Numbered from the stretch's first letter, positions 7,492 through 14,123 are shown. The stretch: 21,124 nucleotides of DNA from CAZOHC01 sp964579845 (GCA_964579845.1 CAZOHC010000020.1:1-21124), one strand, 5' to 3'. Translations and numbers: made by a program. The notes: generated by a model not told the origin, from the sequence alone.

Positions 7492-8040
7492 ATGAAGAAA
7501 TTACTTTGCGCACTGATAATTGGCCTACTCTTTTCGATCATGCCTGTACTGGCTGTTGAAGCACATATTCTCAAAACAGACGGAACGATAGGTGCTGTGT
7601 TACATGTCAGTCCTGAAGATGATCCGATCGCAGGGGAGGAGAGTGCATTTTTCTTCGAATTCAAAGACAGAGAGAACAGATTCCGTCCGGAAGACTGTGA
7701 CTGCGTCGTAACCGTAATCCGTCGTGGCGAGGAAATCTACTCGCAGGATCTCTTCCGTAATAATCCTGATCCCAGCCTGACGAACGCGAGTTTTTTCTAT
7801 ACGTTTCCACAGCGATCAGTCTACACCGTATCCGTACAGGGGAAACCGAAAGACGGTGTGTCATTCCGACCGTTTACGCTCACCTATGACGTGCGGGTAG
7901 AACGGGAAAGTGATACCGGATCAGAACAGAGCAGTTCTGATCCATCGGCTGTTTATATCGTGATCGGCGGTGTTCTGTTGTTTTTCTTTGCTATCTATAT
8001 CATGAAAAAGCACAGGAAAGGGGGTGAAACGAAAAAATGA
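7492..8040 (+). CDS. Exported, membrane-anchored protein with mature N-terminal His (putative copper/metal binding)
   Basis: This 182-aa protein begins with a signal peptide (residues 1-24, ending VLAVEA) whose predicted cleavage leaves AHILKTDG or HILKTDG at the mature N terminus. The extracytoplasmic domain contains IGAVLHVSPEDDPIAGEE and a CDC pair in RPEDCDCVV (about 63-69). A C-terminal helix (about 153-171) followed by KKHRKGG anchors it with the tail inside. A His at or next to the mature N terminus together with a CxC pair suggests metal binding, but this is inference; no named family is recognised with confidence. It starts 2 nt after the upstream stop with a GAGGTG Shine-Dalgarno inside the preceding gene, and its stop overlaps the next start by 4 nt. 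Confidence 0.65.
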   Translation: MKKLLCALIIGLLFSIMPVLAVEAHILKTDGTIGAVLHVSPEDDPIAGEESAFFFEFKDRENRFRPEDCDCVVTVIRRGEEIYSQDLFRNNPDPSLTNASFFYTFPQRSVYTVSVQGKPKDGVSFRPFTLTYDVRVERESDTGSEQSSSDPSAVYIVIGGVLLFFFAIYIMKKHRKGGETKK

Positions 8041-8681
8041 GAATGTTATCGATTATCGGCGTATCTCTTCTCGGAGTATTTCTCGCAGTCACCCCTGCAT
8101 TTGCACATGTCGTGGTCAGACCGGGCGAGGTCGGCGTCGGTGAGCGGACGAATTTCGTCGTCAGTGTCCCGACCGAGGAAGATACACCGACAACCCAGGT
8201 GAGATTACTTATTCCTGAACAGTTGCAGAGTATCAGACCGAATGTGAAACCCGGGTGGAGTATCGAGCTGGTGAGGTCAGGTGAAGGAGAAAACTCCCGG
8301 GTGAGTGAAATCATCTGGTATGGCGGCAGTATTCCACCTGATCAACGGGATGAGTTCGTGTTCAGCTCGCAAGCACCCGGTCAAGCAGGTGAGCTCGTCT
8401 GGAAAGCCTATCAGACCTACGCCAGCGGCAATGTCTCCCAGTGGGAGGCATCTCCTGAAGAAATAGAGGAATACGAAACGAATAATCCGGAATCAGAAGG
8501 ATCCCATGATCCTGATGCTCCGAGGCCATATTCAGTTACGACTGTTGTTGACGACCTCAGTGAGGAGCAAACAACGACAACTGATCAGACGGGAAAAGCG
8601 GATAATGCATTTACGCTCAGTATTTTCGCCGTTCTTCTGTCAGCCGGAGCACTCGGTATGCAGTTTTACCGGAAAAAATAA
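8037..8681 (+). CDS. YcnI-like DUF1775 exported copper-associated protein
   Basis: This 214-aa protein has a signal peptide (residues 1-23, ending TPAFA) followed directly by HVVVRPGEVGVGERTNFVV, the DUF1775/YcnI hallmark. The mature protein begins with His, and glutamates follow at the conserved spacing. Other family blocks are FVVSVPTEEDTPTTQVRLL, IIWYGGSIPPDQRDEFVF, and VWKAYQTY with a conserved Trp. A C-terminal helix (about 190-209) anchors it to the membrane. In Bacillus the ycnI gene lies in a copper operon and the protein binds Cu(II) through the N-terminal His. The AUGA overlap with the previous gene and the strong GGGGGTG Shine-Dalgarno indicate tight co-expression. Copper binding here is by analogy. 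Confidence 0.85.
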   Translation: MRMLSIIGVSLLGVFLAVTPAFAHVVVRPGEVGVGERTNFVVSVPTEEDTPTTQVRLLIPEQLQSIRPNVKPGWSIELVRSGEGENSRVSEIIWYGGSIPPDQRDEFVFSSQAPGQAGELVWKAYQTYASGNVSQWEASPEEIEEYETNNPESEGSHDPDAPRPYSVTTVVDDLSEEQTTTTDQTGKADNAFTLSIFAVLLSAGALGMQFYRKK

Positions 8682-8692
8682 TTGGTGGACGA

Positions 8693-8719
8693 GATGAGGG
8701 GAGAAATTCTTCCCTCATC
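8693..8719 (+). terminator. Hairpin terminator next to an assembly gap
   Basis: GATGAGGG (8693-8700) and CCCTCATC (8712-8719) form an 8-bp stem just after the DUF1775 gene and between convergent genes. Any U-tract would fall near the 10-N gap, so efficiency cannot be judged. The hairpin could serve either strand. Confidence 0.55.
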
Positions 8720-8725
8720 TTCCGG

Positions 8726-8735
8726 NNNNNNNNNN
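8726..8735. other. Assembly gap of 10 N
   Basis: Ten consecutive Ns mark a scaffold join or unresolved bases. It lies between convergent genes, so no coding sequence is visibly broken. True distance across it is unknown. Confidence 0.98.
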
Positions 8736-8755
8736 GATGGGGAGAACAGGTGAAA

Positions 8756-9199
8756 TTATTTCTTCGAATACAGACCGATGAGTTCTGTTTCTTCGATAAT
8801 CAGTGTATTCATCGCCTCAACCAGCATCTCACGATCGGTAAATTCCGGCATATCCTCAAGTTTCTCAGTAAGCGCGTAGAGTTTAAAGTAGTATCGGTGC
8901 GTATCACTCGGCGGACACGGTCCGTCATAGGCGTTATTCCCCGCATCATTCAGTCCTACCTGCGCGTTGCCGGGTTTACTGTTCTCGTCAATAAACTCGA
9001 TATTCGGAGACATATTAAAAAGTACCCAGTGAACCCAGGTTTTCGACGGGGCGTCAGGGTCCTCCACGATCAGAACGAGTGATTTGGCCTGCGCCGGAAT
9101 ATCTTGGAAGGCAAGCGGCGGATTCACGTTCTCTCCGTCACAGGTGTATTTCTCCGGGATCATCTGTCCGTTTTCAAAAGCTGATGATGTAATCTGCAT
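8756..9199 (-). CDS. YbhB/YbcL family (PEBP, Raf-kinase-inhibitor-like) protein
   Basis: This 147-aa protein has the full bacterial PEBP layout: ITSSAFENGQMIPEKYTCDG at the N terminus, LVLIVEDPDAP (D47-P51), WVHWVLFN (H57), and GPCPPSDTHRYYFKLYAL (G93-L110, with H101). These residues line the anion pocket of the family. The length is that of E. coli YbhB. The cellular role of these proteins in bacteria is not settled. The ATG lies 6 nt after TAGAAT (9206-9211) preceded by TG, an extended -10, so a leaderless mRNA is predicted. It is divergent from the 560-aa gene at 9282. Confidence 0.92.
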   Translation of the reverse strand: MQITSSAFENGQMIPEKYTCDGENVNPPLAFQDIPAQAKSLVLIVEDPDAPSKTWVHWVLFNMSPNIEFIDENSKPGNAQVGLNDAGNNAYDGPCPPSDTHRYYFKLYALTEKLEDMPEFTDREMLVEAMNTLIIEETELIGLYSKK

Positions 9200-9205
9200 G
9201 CATGT

Positions 9206-9214
9206 ATTCTAACA
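9206..9214 (-). promoter_or_regulatory. Extended -10 promoter of the PEBP gene
   Basis: On the minus strand TG-T-TAGAAT ends 6 nt before the ATG of the PEBP gene. It lies back to back with the promoter of the 9282 gene. Confidence 0.55.
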
Positions 9215-9246
9215 TAGTTCCCTAAATTAGCAAAAAGCTGAGATTG

Positions 9247-9275
9247 TTGACCAAAATAGACTCATAAGATAGAAT
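9247..9275 (+). promoter_or_regulatory. Leaderless-type promoter of the RelE-fusion gene
   Basis: TTGACC (9247-9252), a 17-nt spacer and TAGAAT (9270-9275) end 6 nt before the ATG at 9282. The spacing is ideal for sigma-70, and transcription would start at the start codon. Confidence 0.7.
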
Positions 9276-9281
9276 CAGCGA

Positions 9282-10964
9282 ATGTCACGTAAGCATGAAT
9301 CAGGCAGGAGAGCACATCCCGGATCACCGGAGAGAAGGAGAAACGGCGTAGCTCATGATGAATTTAAAAATGTCGAGAAAGTCGGATATACAGAGGATCT
9401 CATGGATGATTACTTGAATCGGGGCCCCGGAACCCCAGAGGAGGAGCAACATATCTCTAATGTGATAGCCATCTGTTCACTGTACAGATATACCATCGGA
9501 TACAATCAGATGGAAAGCTTTTATAAGCGTCGTGCAGCTGCCGGAACGATAATCTATGATCCGAAACTGGAGTATACGAAAAAAGAGGATATTATCACGC
9601 CGTATATGGAACGTGAGATCTATGATGTCTCACTGATTGAGATTATACGAGGTAGAGAAGACATTGCCCGTAAAGAACCAATCAAAGTTTTCGGACATAT
9701 CTTACACCGTTCAACAGAGCTGTATGCTCAATCGAATGATGTAACAAGTAGGTGGGTACGGGCAAATAAACACCTAAATTTTATCTTCGGTAATCTCGGA
9801 AGTTTTGATGCTGAGAGTTTAAAAAAAGTAGCACAGGATGAACCCCGATTAACGCCAGAAATGATCAAGATGGCGGGTAATTTATATAAAACGTTTGAAC
9901 GAAGTTACCGGGAGACGCTTCGCGTTTTTTCAGACCCGAACCATCCGAAATTTCCTGAGCTTGAAGATCTGTATACTCAGATTAAATCAAGCGGAAATAG
10001 TGATCAATTATCGAATTTTATCAATCAGATGACGAATCTCGAAAATACCACGATCACCAGAGCTGTGTATCATTTTATGCAGAACTATCATGACTCGGGT
10101 AATGAGGAATGTCCACTATACACTGAATTTCAGGGAATTATCGAGGAATCCTACGAAGGCATGACCGGTGATGAGTTTTCGGAATTCCACATCCCGAGGC
10201 AGGAGGTAACAGAGGATATCGGGCAGATAGAGAGCGAGCTGCATCAGCTGAAAAATAAAATAACCAAAAAATTCGGCAAAAAATTCAGTCGGATGAATCT
10301 GGACGCTCCGGAACTTTCAGATAAGGATGTGCGTGTCTCCATAGAGGCATTCGCATCCAAAAATGATACACTTTTTACTTTCCGATTAGAAACACCCAAT
10401 GGCGATAACGAAGTCAGATCAGTGCGATTGATGCTCTTCAAAGGAGGAAGTACGACATGGGACTTTCTCAAAACGAATCACCAGCTTCCTGACGAATACT
10501 ACACGATGGCTTCGTATGCCAGATCACTCCTCAGAGATGTGGTCGAGTCGTTTCAACCGAGTAAGCCATCATCCGGGGGAAAGAAAAAAGAGAAAATCCA
10601 TGTGCGAGACGAAGTCTATGATCTACGCAAGCAACGGAGTGAACCTGAAGCATCGGAACCAACAAAAACAGAACAGGTTCTCGTCCCATTCGAACAGAGA
10701 CCGACGATTCAGACAGATTCCGCATTTTATGCGGATCTGATCGCAGAACACCCTGAACAGGCAGAAATCGTCGAGAAGGCATTAAGTCGATATCACGGAG
10801 GATATCGGAATCTGGTCAAAATGGGAGCATCAGATAGTAAACGAAATCTATTCAGGCTCAGAGAGGGAAACTACCGCATCATCATCGAACAGGATAAAAC
10901 CTCGGGGATATTTCAGGTAGTAGATGTAGGGGATAGGAAAGCAATTTACCGGAAGTATAAATAA
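9282..10964 (+). CDS. 560-aa protein of unknown function with C-terminal RelE/ParE-like domain
   Basis: The first 35 residues are basic and low in complexity. Residues about 50-300 are predicted helical with no family recognised, and a Lys/Glu-rich coiled-coil-like stretch lies near IESELHQLKNKITKKFGKKF. Residues about 335-420 include a beta-rich segment (VRVSIEAFASKNDTLFTFRL), followed by a charged linker. The last 85 residues look like a RelE/ParE fold: EIVEKALSRYHGGYRNLVKM, then LFRLREGNYRIII, and finally VVDVGDRKAIYRKYK, the usual FRLRVGDYRVIY...VGHRREVYR pattern. RelE-type domains are normally free toxins of about 90 aa, so a C-terminal fusion is unusual. No separate antitoxin gene lies nearby. 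The function could be RNase-like, regulatory or structural. Confidence 0.75.
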   Translation: MSRKHESGRRAHPGSPERRRNGVAHDEFKNVEKVGYTEDLMDDYLNRGPGTPEEEQHISNVIAICSLYRYTIGYNQMESFYKRRAAAGTIIYDPKLEYTKKEDIITPYMEREIYDVSLIEIIRGREDIARKEPIKVFGHILHRSTELYAQSNDVTSRWVRANKHLNFIFGNLGSFDAESLKKVAQDEPRLTPEMIKMAGNLYKTFERSYRETLRVFSDPNHPKFPELEDLYTQIKSSGNSDQLSNFINQMTNLENTTITRAVYHFMQNYHDSGNEECPLYTEFQGIIEESYEGMTGDEFSEFHIPRQEVTEDIGQIESELHQLKNKITKKFGKKFSRMNLDAPELSDKDVRVSIEAFASKNDTLFTFRLETPNGDNEVRSVRLMLFKGGSTTWDFLKTNHQLPDEYYTMASYARSLLRDVVESFQPSKPSSGGKKKEKIHVRDEVYDLRKQRSEPEASEPTKTEQVLVPFEQRPTIQTDSAFYADLIAEHPEQAEIVEKALSRYHGGYRNLVKMGASDSKRNLFRLREGNYRIIIEQDKTSGIFQVVDVGDRKAIYRKYK

Positions 10965-10970
10965 TGATGA

Positions 10971-11041
10971 GCGGGCGAAGGGAATCGAACCCTCCACCTT
11001 CTCGTTGGCAACGAGACGTTCTACCAATGAACTACGCCCGC
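10971..11041 (-). tRNA. tRNA-Gly(GCC)
   Basis: On the minus strand a 71-nt cloverleaf folds with acceptor GCGGGCG/CGCCCGC, D-arm GTTC/GAAC, anticodon stem TCTCG/CGAGA with loop TTGCCAA (anticodon GCC), and T-loop TTCGATT. CCA is not encoded. A TGCTATAAT extended -10 lies about 11 nt upstream of its 5' end (plus-strand 11052-11060). Confidence 0.95.
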
Positions 11042-11101
11042 AAGCGCCAGTGAATTATAGCAAAAGTTGGGAAAGAGGTACAGTGCAGTACTCGTTTGCG
11101 T

Positions 11102-11779
11102 TTAGATTATTCCCAGGGCGCGCATTTTCTTCGCACAGCCGGGGAACTGCGTGTAGATACTAGATCTACTCAGTAATCGCTGAACCGCATCTTTCTGAAC
11201 CTCAAGCGGTGCTAAATCAGCACGTTCATACTCAGTACCCATACTTTTCCACGTTCCATAAGAGAACTGAAAAGCACCGTAGTAGCCGTTCCCTGTATTT
11301 TTCGTCGGATCCATACCTGCCTCACAGTTACCCAGGTACGTCAACTGTTCCTCGTTCAGCGGACCACCGGTATACGACGTACTCGACACGACAGGTGCAA
11401 CAGTCGGTGCAGGAGTATTCGTCGGAAGAGCAGCTTGCGTTGCTTCAACAATAATAGAATCATGCATCGGGGTTTTCGCACTCGGAGTACTCTGACTGAT
11501 TTCATCAACAGTCGGCGGAGTGATGCGAACTTTCAGCACAGTTCCTTTCTCCACGAGATTAGGATCCGTGATTTGCGGGTTATCTTTCACAAGCGTTACC
11601 CACGCATCTTTATTATGGTAGTGCGCATCTGCGATCTGCGAAAGTGATTCACCTTCTGTGACCACGTACACACGTTCTGAAGACACCTGGATAGGCGTCT
11701 GCGGTAATGCCGTCGGCTGTGAGGTCAAAATGACCGTACCGACCGTGATTACAACATTCTGTATGAGTGTTTGTAACAT
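11102..11779 (-). CDS. LysM domain plus Rpf-like transglycosylase, exported cell-wall enzyme
   Basis: This 225-aa protein has an N-terminal hydrophobic segment (residues 5-20, probable signal or anchor), a LysM peptidoglycan-binding domain (about 37-86: YVVTEGESLSQIADAHY to VEKGTVLKV), a Pro/Thr/Ser-rich linker (about 87-138), and a resuscitation-promoting-factor-like lysozyme domain (about 141-225). The catalytic Glu is E153 in GNCEAGMD, followed by NTGNGYYGAFQFSYGTW; C152 and C215 probably form the Rpf disulphide. The family cleaves peptidoglycan glycan strands. The gene has a promoter with ideal spacing and a leader of about 88 nt with two hairpins, unlike the leaderless genes around it. 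The start ATG has AGGG 7 nt upstream. Confidence 0.9.
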   Translation of the reverse strand: MLQTLIQNVVITVGTVILTSQPTALPQTPIQVSSERVYVVTEGESLSQIADAHYHNKDAWVTLVKDNPQITDPNLVEKGTVLKVRITPPTVDEISQSTPSAKTPMHDSIIVEATQAALPTNTPAPTVAPVVSSTSYTGGPLNEEQLTYLGNCEAGMDPTKNTGNGYYGAFQFSYGTWKSMGTEYERADLAPLEVQKDAVQRLLSRSSIYTQFPGCAKKMRALGII

Positions 11780-11786
11780 ACTGTTT

Positions 11787-11861
11787 CCCTATGCTTCGTC
11801 CGTTGAAAATGGGCAAGGCTACTAGGGCCTACATACGAAAAAAGTCTCGCGAACGAGACTC
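11787..11861 (-). promoter_or_regulatory. Structured leader of the LysM/Rpf gene with a terminator-like 5' hairpin
   Basis: About 7 nt after the predicted transcription start, the minus strand forms a 7-bp stem AGTCTCG/CGAGACT with loop TTCG (11860-11843), followed by six Us (to 11838): a complete intrinsic-terminator shape. Further down, CCCTA (11827-11823) can pair with TAGGG (11791-11787), which overlaps the putative Shine-Dalgarno AGGG. Control of elongation and of translation are both conceivable. No known riboswitch class was recognised. Confidence 0.5.
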
Positions 11862-11873
11862 AATATATCCTGT

Positions 11874-11902
11874 AGTATATCATATATTTCCGGTTTTGTC
11901 AA
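11874..11902 (-). promoter_or_regulatory. Promoter of the LysM/Rpf gene
   Basis: On the minus strand TTGACA (complement of 11897-11902), a 17-nt spacer and TATACT (complement of 11874-11879) form a near-consensus sigma-70 promoter. Confidence 0.8.
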
Positions 11903-12083
11903 GTATTGATGAGTGATTAAGCTTTATTATCCAAGCTAATTGCATATGAAGAAAAAGGGGCAGGAAGGATTTATAACATCCTGGAGCAGTTACGAGTAAA
12001 GCAGGAGGAAAGTATATACAGAAGAGAAAAGAATGTCAAATCGGGGATAGCCTCAGAGCTTCAAAAAAAGTATAGTTTCATTC

Positions 12084-12120
12084 AATGCTTCGCAACTTTG
12101 GAGCATCGAAGCATTATTTT
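12084..12120 (+). terminator. Plus-strand intrinsic terminator with no obvious gene upstream
   Basis: AATGCTTCG (12084-12092) and CGAAGCATT (12107-12115) form a 9-bp stem with a 14-nt loop, followed by ATTTT. The U-tract is on the plus strand, yet the nearest plus-strand gene ends at 10964, beyond a minus-strand tRNA and the LysM/Rpf gene. It may end a small RNA or the remnant at about 11,920. Confidence 0.5.
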
Positions 12121-12121
12121 C

Positions 12122-12140
12122 ATTGTGCGGACGAGAGGAC
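12122..12140 (-). repeat. Partial copy of the 3' end of tRNA-Leu(GAG) (att-like)
   Basis: The 19-nt block attgtgcggacgagaggac is repeated exactly at 12223-12241, where it is the last T-stem strand, acceptor 3' strand and 2-4 bases beyond of tRNA-Leu(GAG). A tRNA 3'-end copy in direct orientation is the usual trace of integrase-mediated insertion. The two copies lie only 101 nt apart. Confidence 0.7.
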
Positions 12141-12226
12141 GTGCGATGTCCCCGTAGGGGAAACCTCCTCGCGAAGCGAAGAGACCACGATAGCTGACTG
12201 AACCTGTAGAATCGATTTACTTATTG

Positions 12227-12308
12227 TGCGGACGAGAGGACTTGAACCTCCACGCCTTGCGGCACAGCCACCTCAAGACTGCGTGTATACCAGTTTCACC
12301 ACGTCCGC
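12227..12308 (-). tRNA. tRNA-Leu(GAG)
   Basis: On the minus strand an 82-nt class II tRNA folds with acceptor GCGGACG/CGTCCGC, D-arm region GTGGTGAAACTGGTATAC, anticodon loop TTGAGGT (anticodon GAG), long variable arm TGCCGCAAGGCG, and T-loop TTCAAGT. CCA is not encoded (the 3' end reads ACA). An extended -10 TGATATAAT (complement of 12319-12327) lies 10 nt upstream. Confidence 0.93.
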
Positions 12309-12363
12309 GAGCTGAAAAATTATATCACGGAATGTCCGATATGAGAAGCGAGGGATATGTATG

Positions 12364-12394
12364 AAAAGGTCCCCGCGGTCTGTGCCGCGGGGAC
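12364..12394 (-). terminator. Strong terminator after the 124-aa gene
   Basis: On the minus strand GTCCCCGCGG and CCGCGGGGAC form a 10-bp GC-rich stem with a 6-nt loop, followed by C and UUUU. It lies directly downstream of the hypothetical gene at 12400-12774 and separates it from tRNA-Leu(GAG). Confidence 0.85.
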
Positions 12395-12399
12395 ATGAT

Positions 12400-12774
12400 T
12401 TAGTCGTACTTATCATCAGACGGTAAGTACTCCCATTTGGGAGTAAAACATACGTTGATGACATTGAGTTCTAAACCGAACTCCTGCTCTAGCTTCCTCG
12501 CTAATTGCTCAACGAGAAGATAAACATCAGTTCCGTAAACGTTCATGAGCGATCTTTCACCATTGAAAGACAGGCTGCCGATCAAACGCCGACGTTCTTT
12601 TTCCCACCGAGACATTTTTCTCTTCTCCTCCTCCAGGAGGATTCCGATTGTTGTCGTGTTGGGTAATCTGGAAAGGTCAAGTGCCTCTCCATTCCCCCTG
12701 GCAGGAACAAATCCCTGCCTCTTTATCGCTTTCGCGACAAGAAGAGTCTTTGCCGGGTCTATGAGTACGCCCAC
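12400..12774 (-). CDS. Hypothetical 124-aa protein
   Basis: No family is recognised. The GTG start at 12774 was chosen because AGGAGG lies 6 nt upstream; an upstream TTG at 12807 would place that Shine-Dalgarno sequence inside the gene. The protein begins MGVLIDPAKTLLVAKAIKRQ. It is soluble and has a very basic/acidic central helix (EEEKRKMSRWEKERRR) and a C-terminal half with LVEQLARKLEQEFGLELNV. A TATAAT (12823-12828) 48 nt upstream and a strong terminator downstream make it a monocistronic unit between two Leu tRNA genes. It may encode a small nucleic-acid-associated protein, but that is a guess from charge only. Confidence 0.7.
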   Translation of the reverse strand: MGVLIDPAKTLLVAKAIKRQGFVPARGNGEALDLSRLPNTTTIGILLEEEKRKMSRWEKERRRLIGSLSFNGERSLMNVYGTDVYLLVEQLARKLEQEFGLELNVINVCFTPKWEYLPSDDKYD

Positions 12775-12822
12775 GATGAACCTCCTAGTACAACAACGTT
12801 CAGCCAATTGCTGAATGACGAC

Positions 12823-12828
12823 ATTATA
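12823..12828 (-). promoter_or_regulatory. -10 box of the 124-aa hypothetical gene
   Basis: A consensus TATAAT on the minus strand gives a leader of about 40 nt carrying AGGAGG. The -35 is poor. Confidence 0.5.
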
Positions 12829-12882
12829 TCATGAAAAATGCTAAAAATGAATGTTATAGGTCTATATTGAGGAGTTGATTTG

Positions 12883-12966
<84 letters not shown>

Positions 12967-13113
12967 ATACGCATTATGTTAACCTTTTTCGTTTCTACCC
13001 GGCTTGTTATATCAATGATCACGTTGTGATCACGTCTACTCCTCCTTACTCTTAGCATTCGACTTCTCGTTCTATTCGAACACGTCTCATTCTTCGAGAA
13101 CCGGAGGACTTCG

Positions 13114-13131
13114 CAATTTCACCACCCGGGC
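13114..13131 (-). repeat. Partial copy of the 5' end of tRNA-Leu(CAG)
   Basis: The 18-nt block caatttcaccacccgggc occurs here and at 12949-12966, where it is the acceptor 5' strand and start of the D-arm of tRNA-Leu(CAG). It is preceded by GGAGGACTTCG (from 13103), which resembles the tRNA's 3' part, so this may be an internally deleted tRNA remnant. The rest of 12,967-13,113 shows no gene. Confidence 0.65.
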
Positions 13132-13151
13132 GTAGGCTCAATTGTACAATA

Positions 13152-13189
13152 CTTTTAAGAAACTTAAAAGATATACTCTTGTAAAGAGC
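13152..13189. promoter_or_regulatory. Two inverted repeats in the promoter region of the DUF6159-like gene
   Basis: CTTTTAAG-aaa-CTTAAAAG (13152-13170) is a perfect 8-bp inverted repeat. CTCTT-gta-AAGAG (13177-13189) follows. They sit just upstream of a TGCTATAAA -10 (13192-13200), so they could be regulator sites. There is no U-tract to make them terminators. Confidence 0.4.
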
Positions 13190-13212
13190 TCTGCTATAAA
13201 CTATAAAAAAGT

Positions 13213-14097
13213 ATGGGCACATTTTCCAGAAGCTGGAGTTTGGTAGAACAAAGCTTTGCAGTACTCAGACAGAATAGAAGCCTGGTTTGGTTTCCGATTT
13301 TATCAGGCATATGTGAACTACTCGTTATTATCTCATTTGTACTTCCGATCTGGTACTTCCTCAATTTTGACGTAAGCCAAACCGGAGAAGGGTACAGTGG
13401 ATATTCCTATTACCTCATCGTCTTTTTGTTTTATTTCATAAATTTTTTTATTATCACTTTTTTTAATGTCGGATTAGTTTACTGCGCTCATAAAAACTTA
13501 CATGGCGAAAAGACTACTTTCAAAGAGGGTTTAGATTTCGCGCTAAGTAACATCAAGAAAATATTTGCCTGGGTTTTGCTGGCAGCTACTATTGGAACAA
13601 TACTTAGAGTAATTTCAGATAAGGCTGGCATTTTGGGAAAAATATTCTCCGGCGTCGCTGGTATAGCATGGGGTCTCGTAACGTTTCTTATCGTTCCTGT
13701 GCTTATCTTCGAAAATAAAAGTGTCGTTGATTCAGCTAAATTCTCTGTCGAATTATTCAAAAAAACATGGGGTGAACAAATATCAGGAAGAATCTCAATG
13801 AATGTGGTCTTTCTATTCTTTGGCATTATTCCGTTCCCGCTCATTGTGATACTTTTATATTTCCTGTCGACAATAGGGATCTTCTCGTTATCTCTTTTAG
13901 TTACTATGGGAATTGTTTACTTCTTTTACATACTGTTTCTTATGGTTCTCAGTACCAGTTTAAACGGCATATTCACCGCCGTACTATATATGTACGCAAA
14001 CGACAAGACTATCCCTTCGTCTTTTAATCAGGATTTAATCAAAGGCGCGTTCAAACTGAAAAAGTCCGATAAGCCGACTTCTTCAACTTCGGAATGA
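13213..14097 (+). CDS. DUF6159-like polytopic membrane protein
   Basis: This 294-aa protein begins with FSRSWSLVEQSFAVLRQNRSLVWFPILSGI, the amphipathic entry block I associate with DUF6159-type proteins. About six membrane helices follow (around 29-50, 66-90, 116-135, 143-168, 197-222 and 226-262). The motif LIVPVLIFENKSVVDSAKFSVELFKKTWGEQ lies in a cytoplasmic loop, and the C terminus is a short hydrophilic tail ending in Ser/Thr. The function is unknown. A TATAAA preceded by TGC lies 12 nt before the ATG, so the leader would be only a few nucleotides. The gene stands alone between tRNA-Leu(CAG) and tRNA-Phe. Confidence 0.7.
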   Translation: MGTFSRSWSLVEQSFAVLRQNRSLVWFPILSGICELLVIISFVLPIWYFLNFDVSQTGEGYSGYSYYLIVFLFYFINFFIITFFNVGLVYCAHKNLHGEKTTFKEGLDFALSNIKKIFAWVLLAATIGTILRVISDKAGILGKIFSGVAGIAWGLVTFLIVPVLIFENKSVVDSAKFSVELFKKTWGEQISGRISMNVVFLFFGIIPFPLIVILLYFLSTIGIFSLSLLVTMGIVYFFYILFLMVLSTSLNGIFTAVLYMYANDKTIPSSFNQDLIKGAFKLKKSDKPTSSTSE

Positions 14098-14123
14098 TTT
14101 TTTATTAAGCATTTAAGAAACAC

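Larger units (their letters stand above)
11918..12159 (+). pseudogene. Possible start-less coding remnant or unannotated transcript on the plus strand
   Basis: One plus-strand frame is open from about 11919 to a TAG near 12159 without an ATG in its first two thirds. It reads in part LIAYEEKGAGRIYNILEQLR, then IASELQKKYSFIQ, a helical, charged composition that could be protein-derived. A plus-strand hairpin terminator (12084-12120) lies inside the frame, so the frame cannot be intact as read. It may be a decayed gene end or chance. The rest of the 11,903-12,226 interval holds the partial tRNA copy described separately. Confidence 0.25.

Noticed and set aside
8756..9082. Plus-strand 110-codon frame opposite the PEBP gene
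   Set aside because: The minus strand carries a full PEBP protein with its DPDAP and GPCPPSDTHRYY motifs, so this frame is a shadow.
12775..12807. TTG start for the gene at 12400-12774
   Set aside because: It would put the AGGAGG ribosome-binding site inside the coding sequence; the GTG 6 nt after AGGAGG is better.
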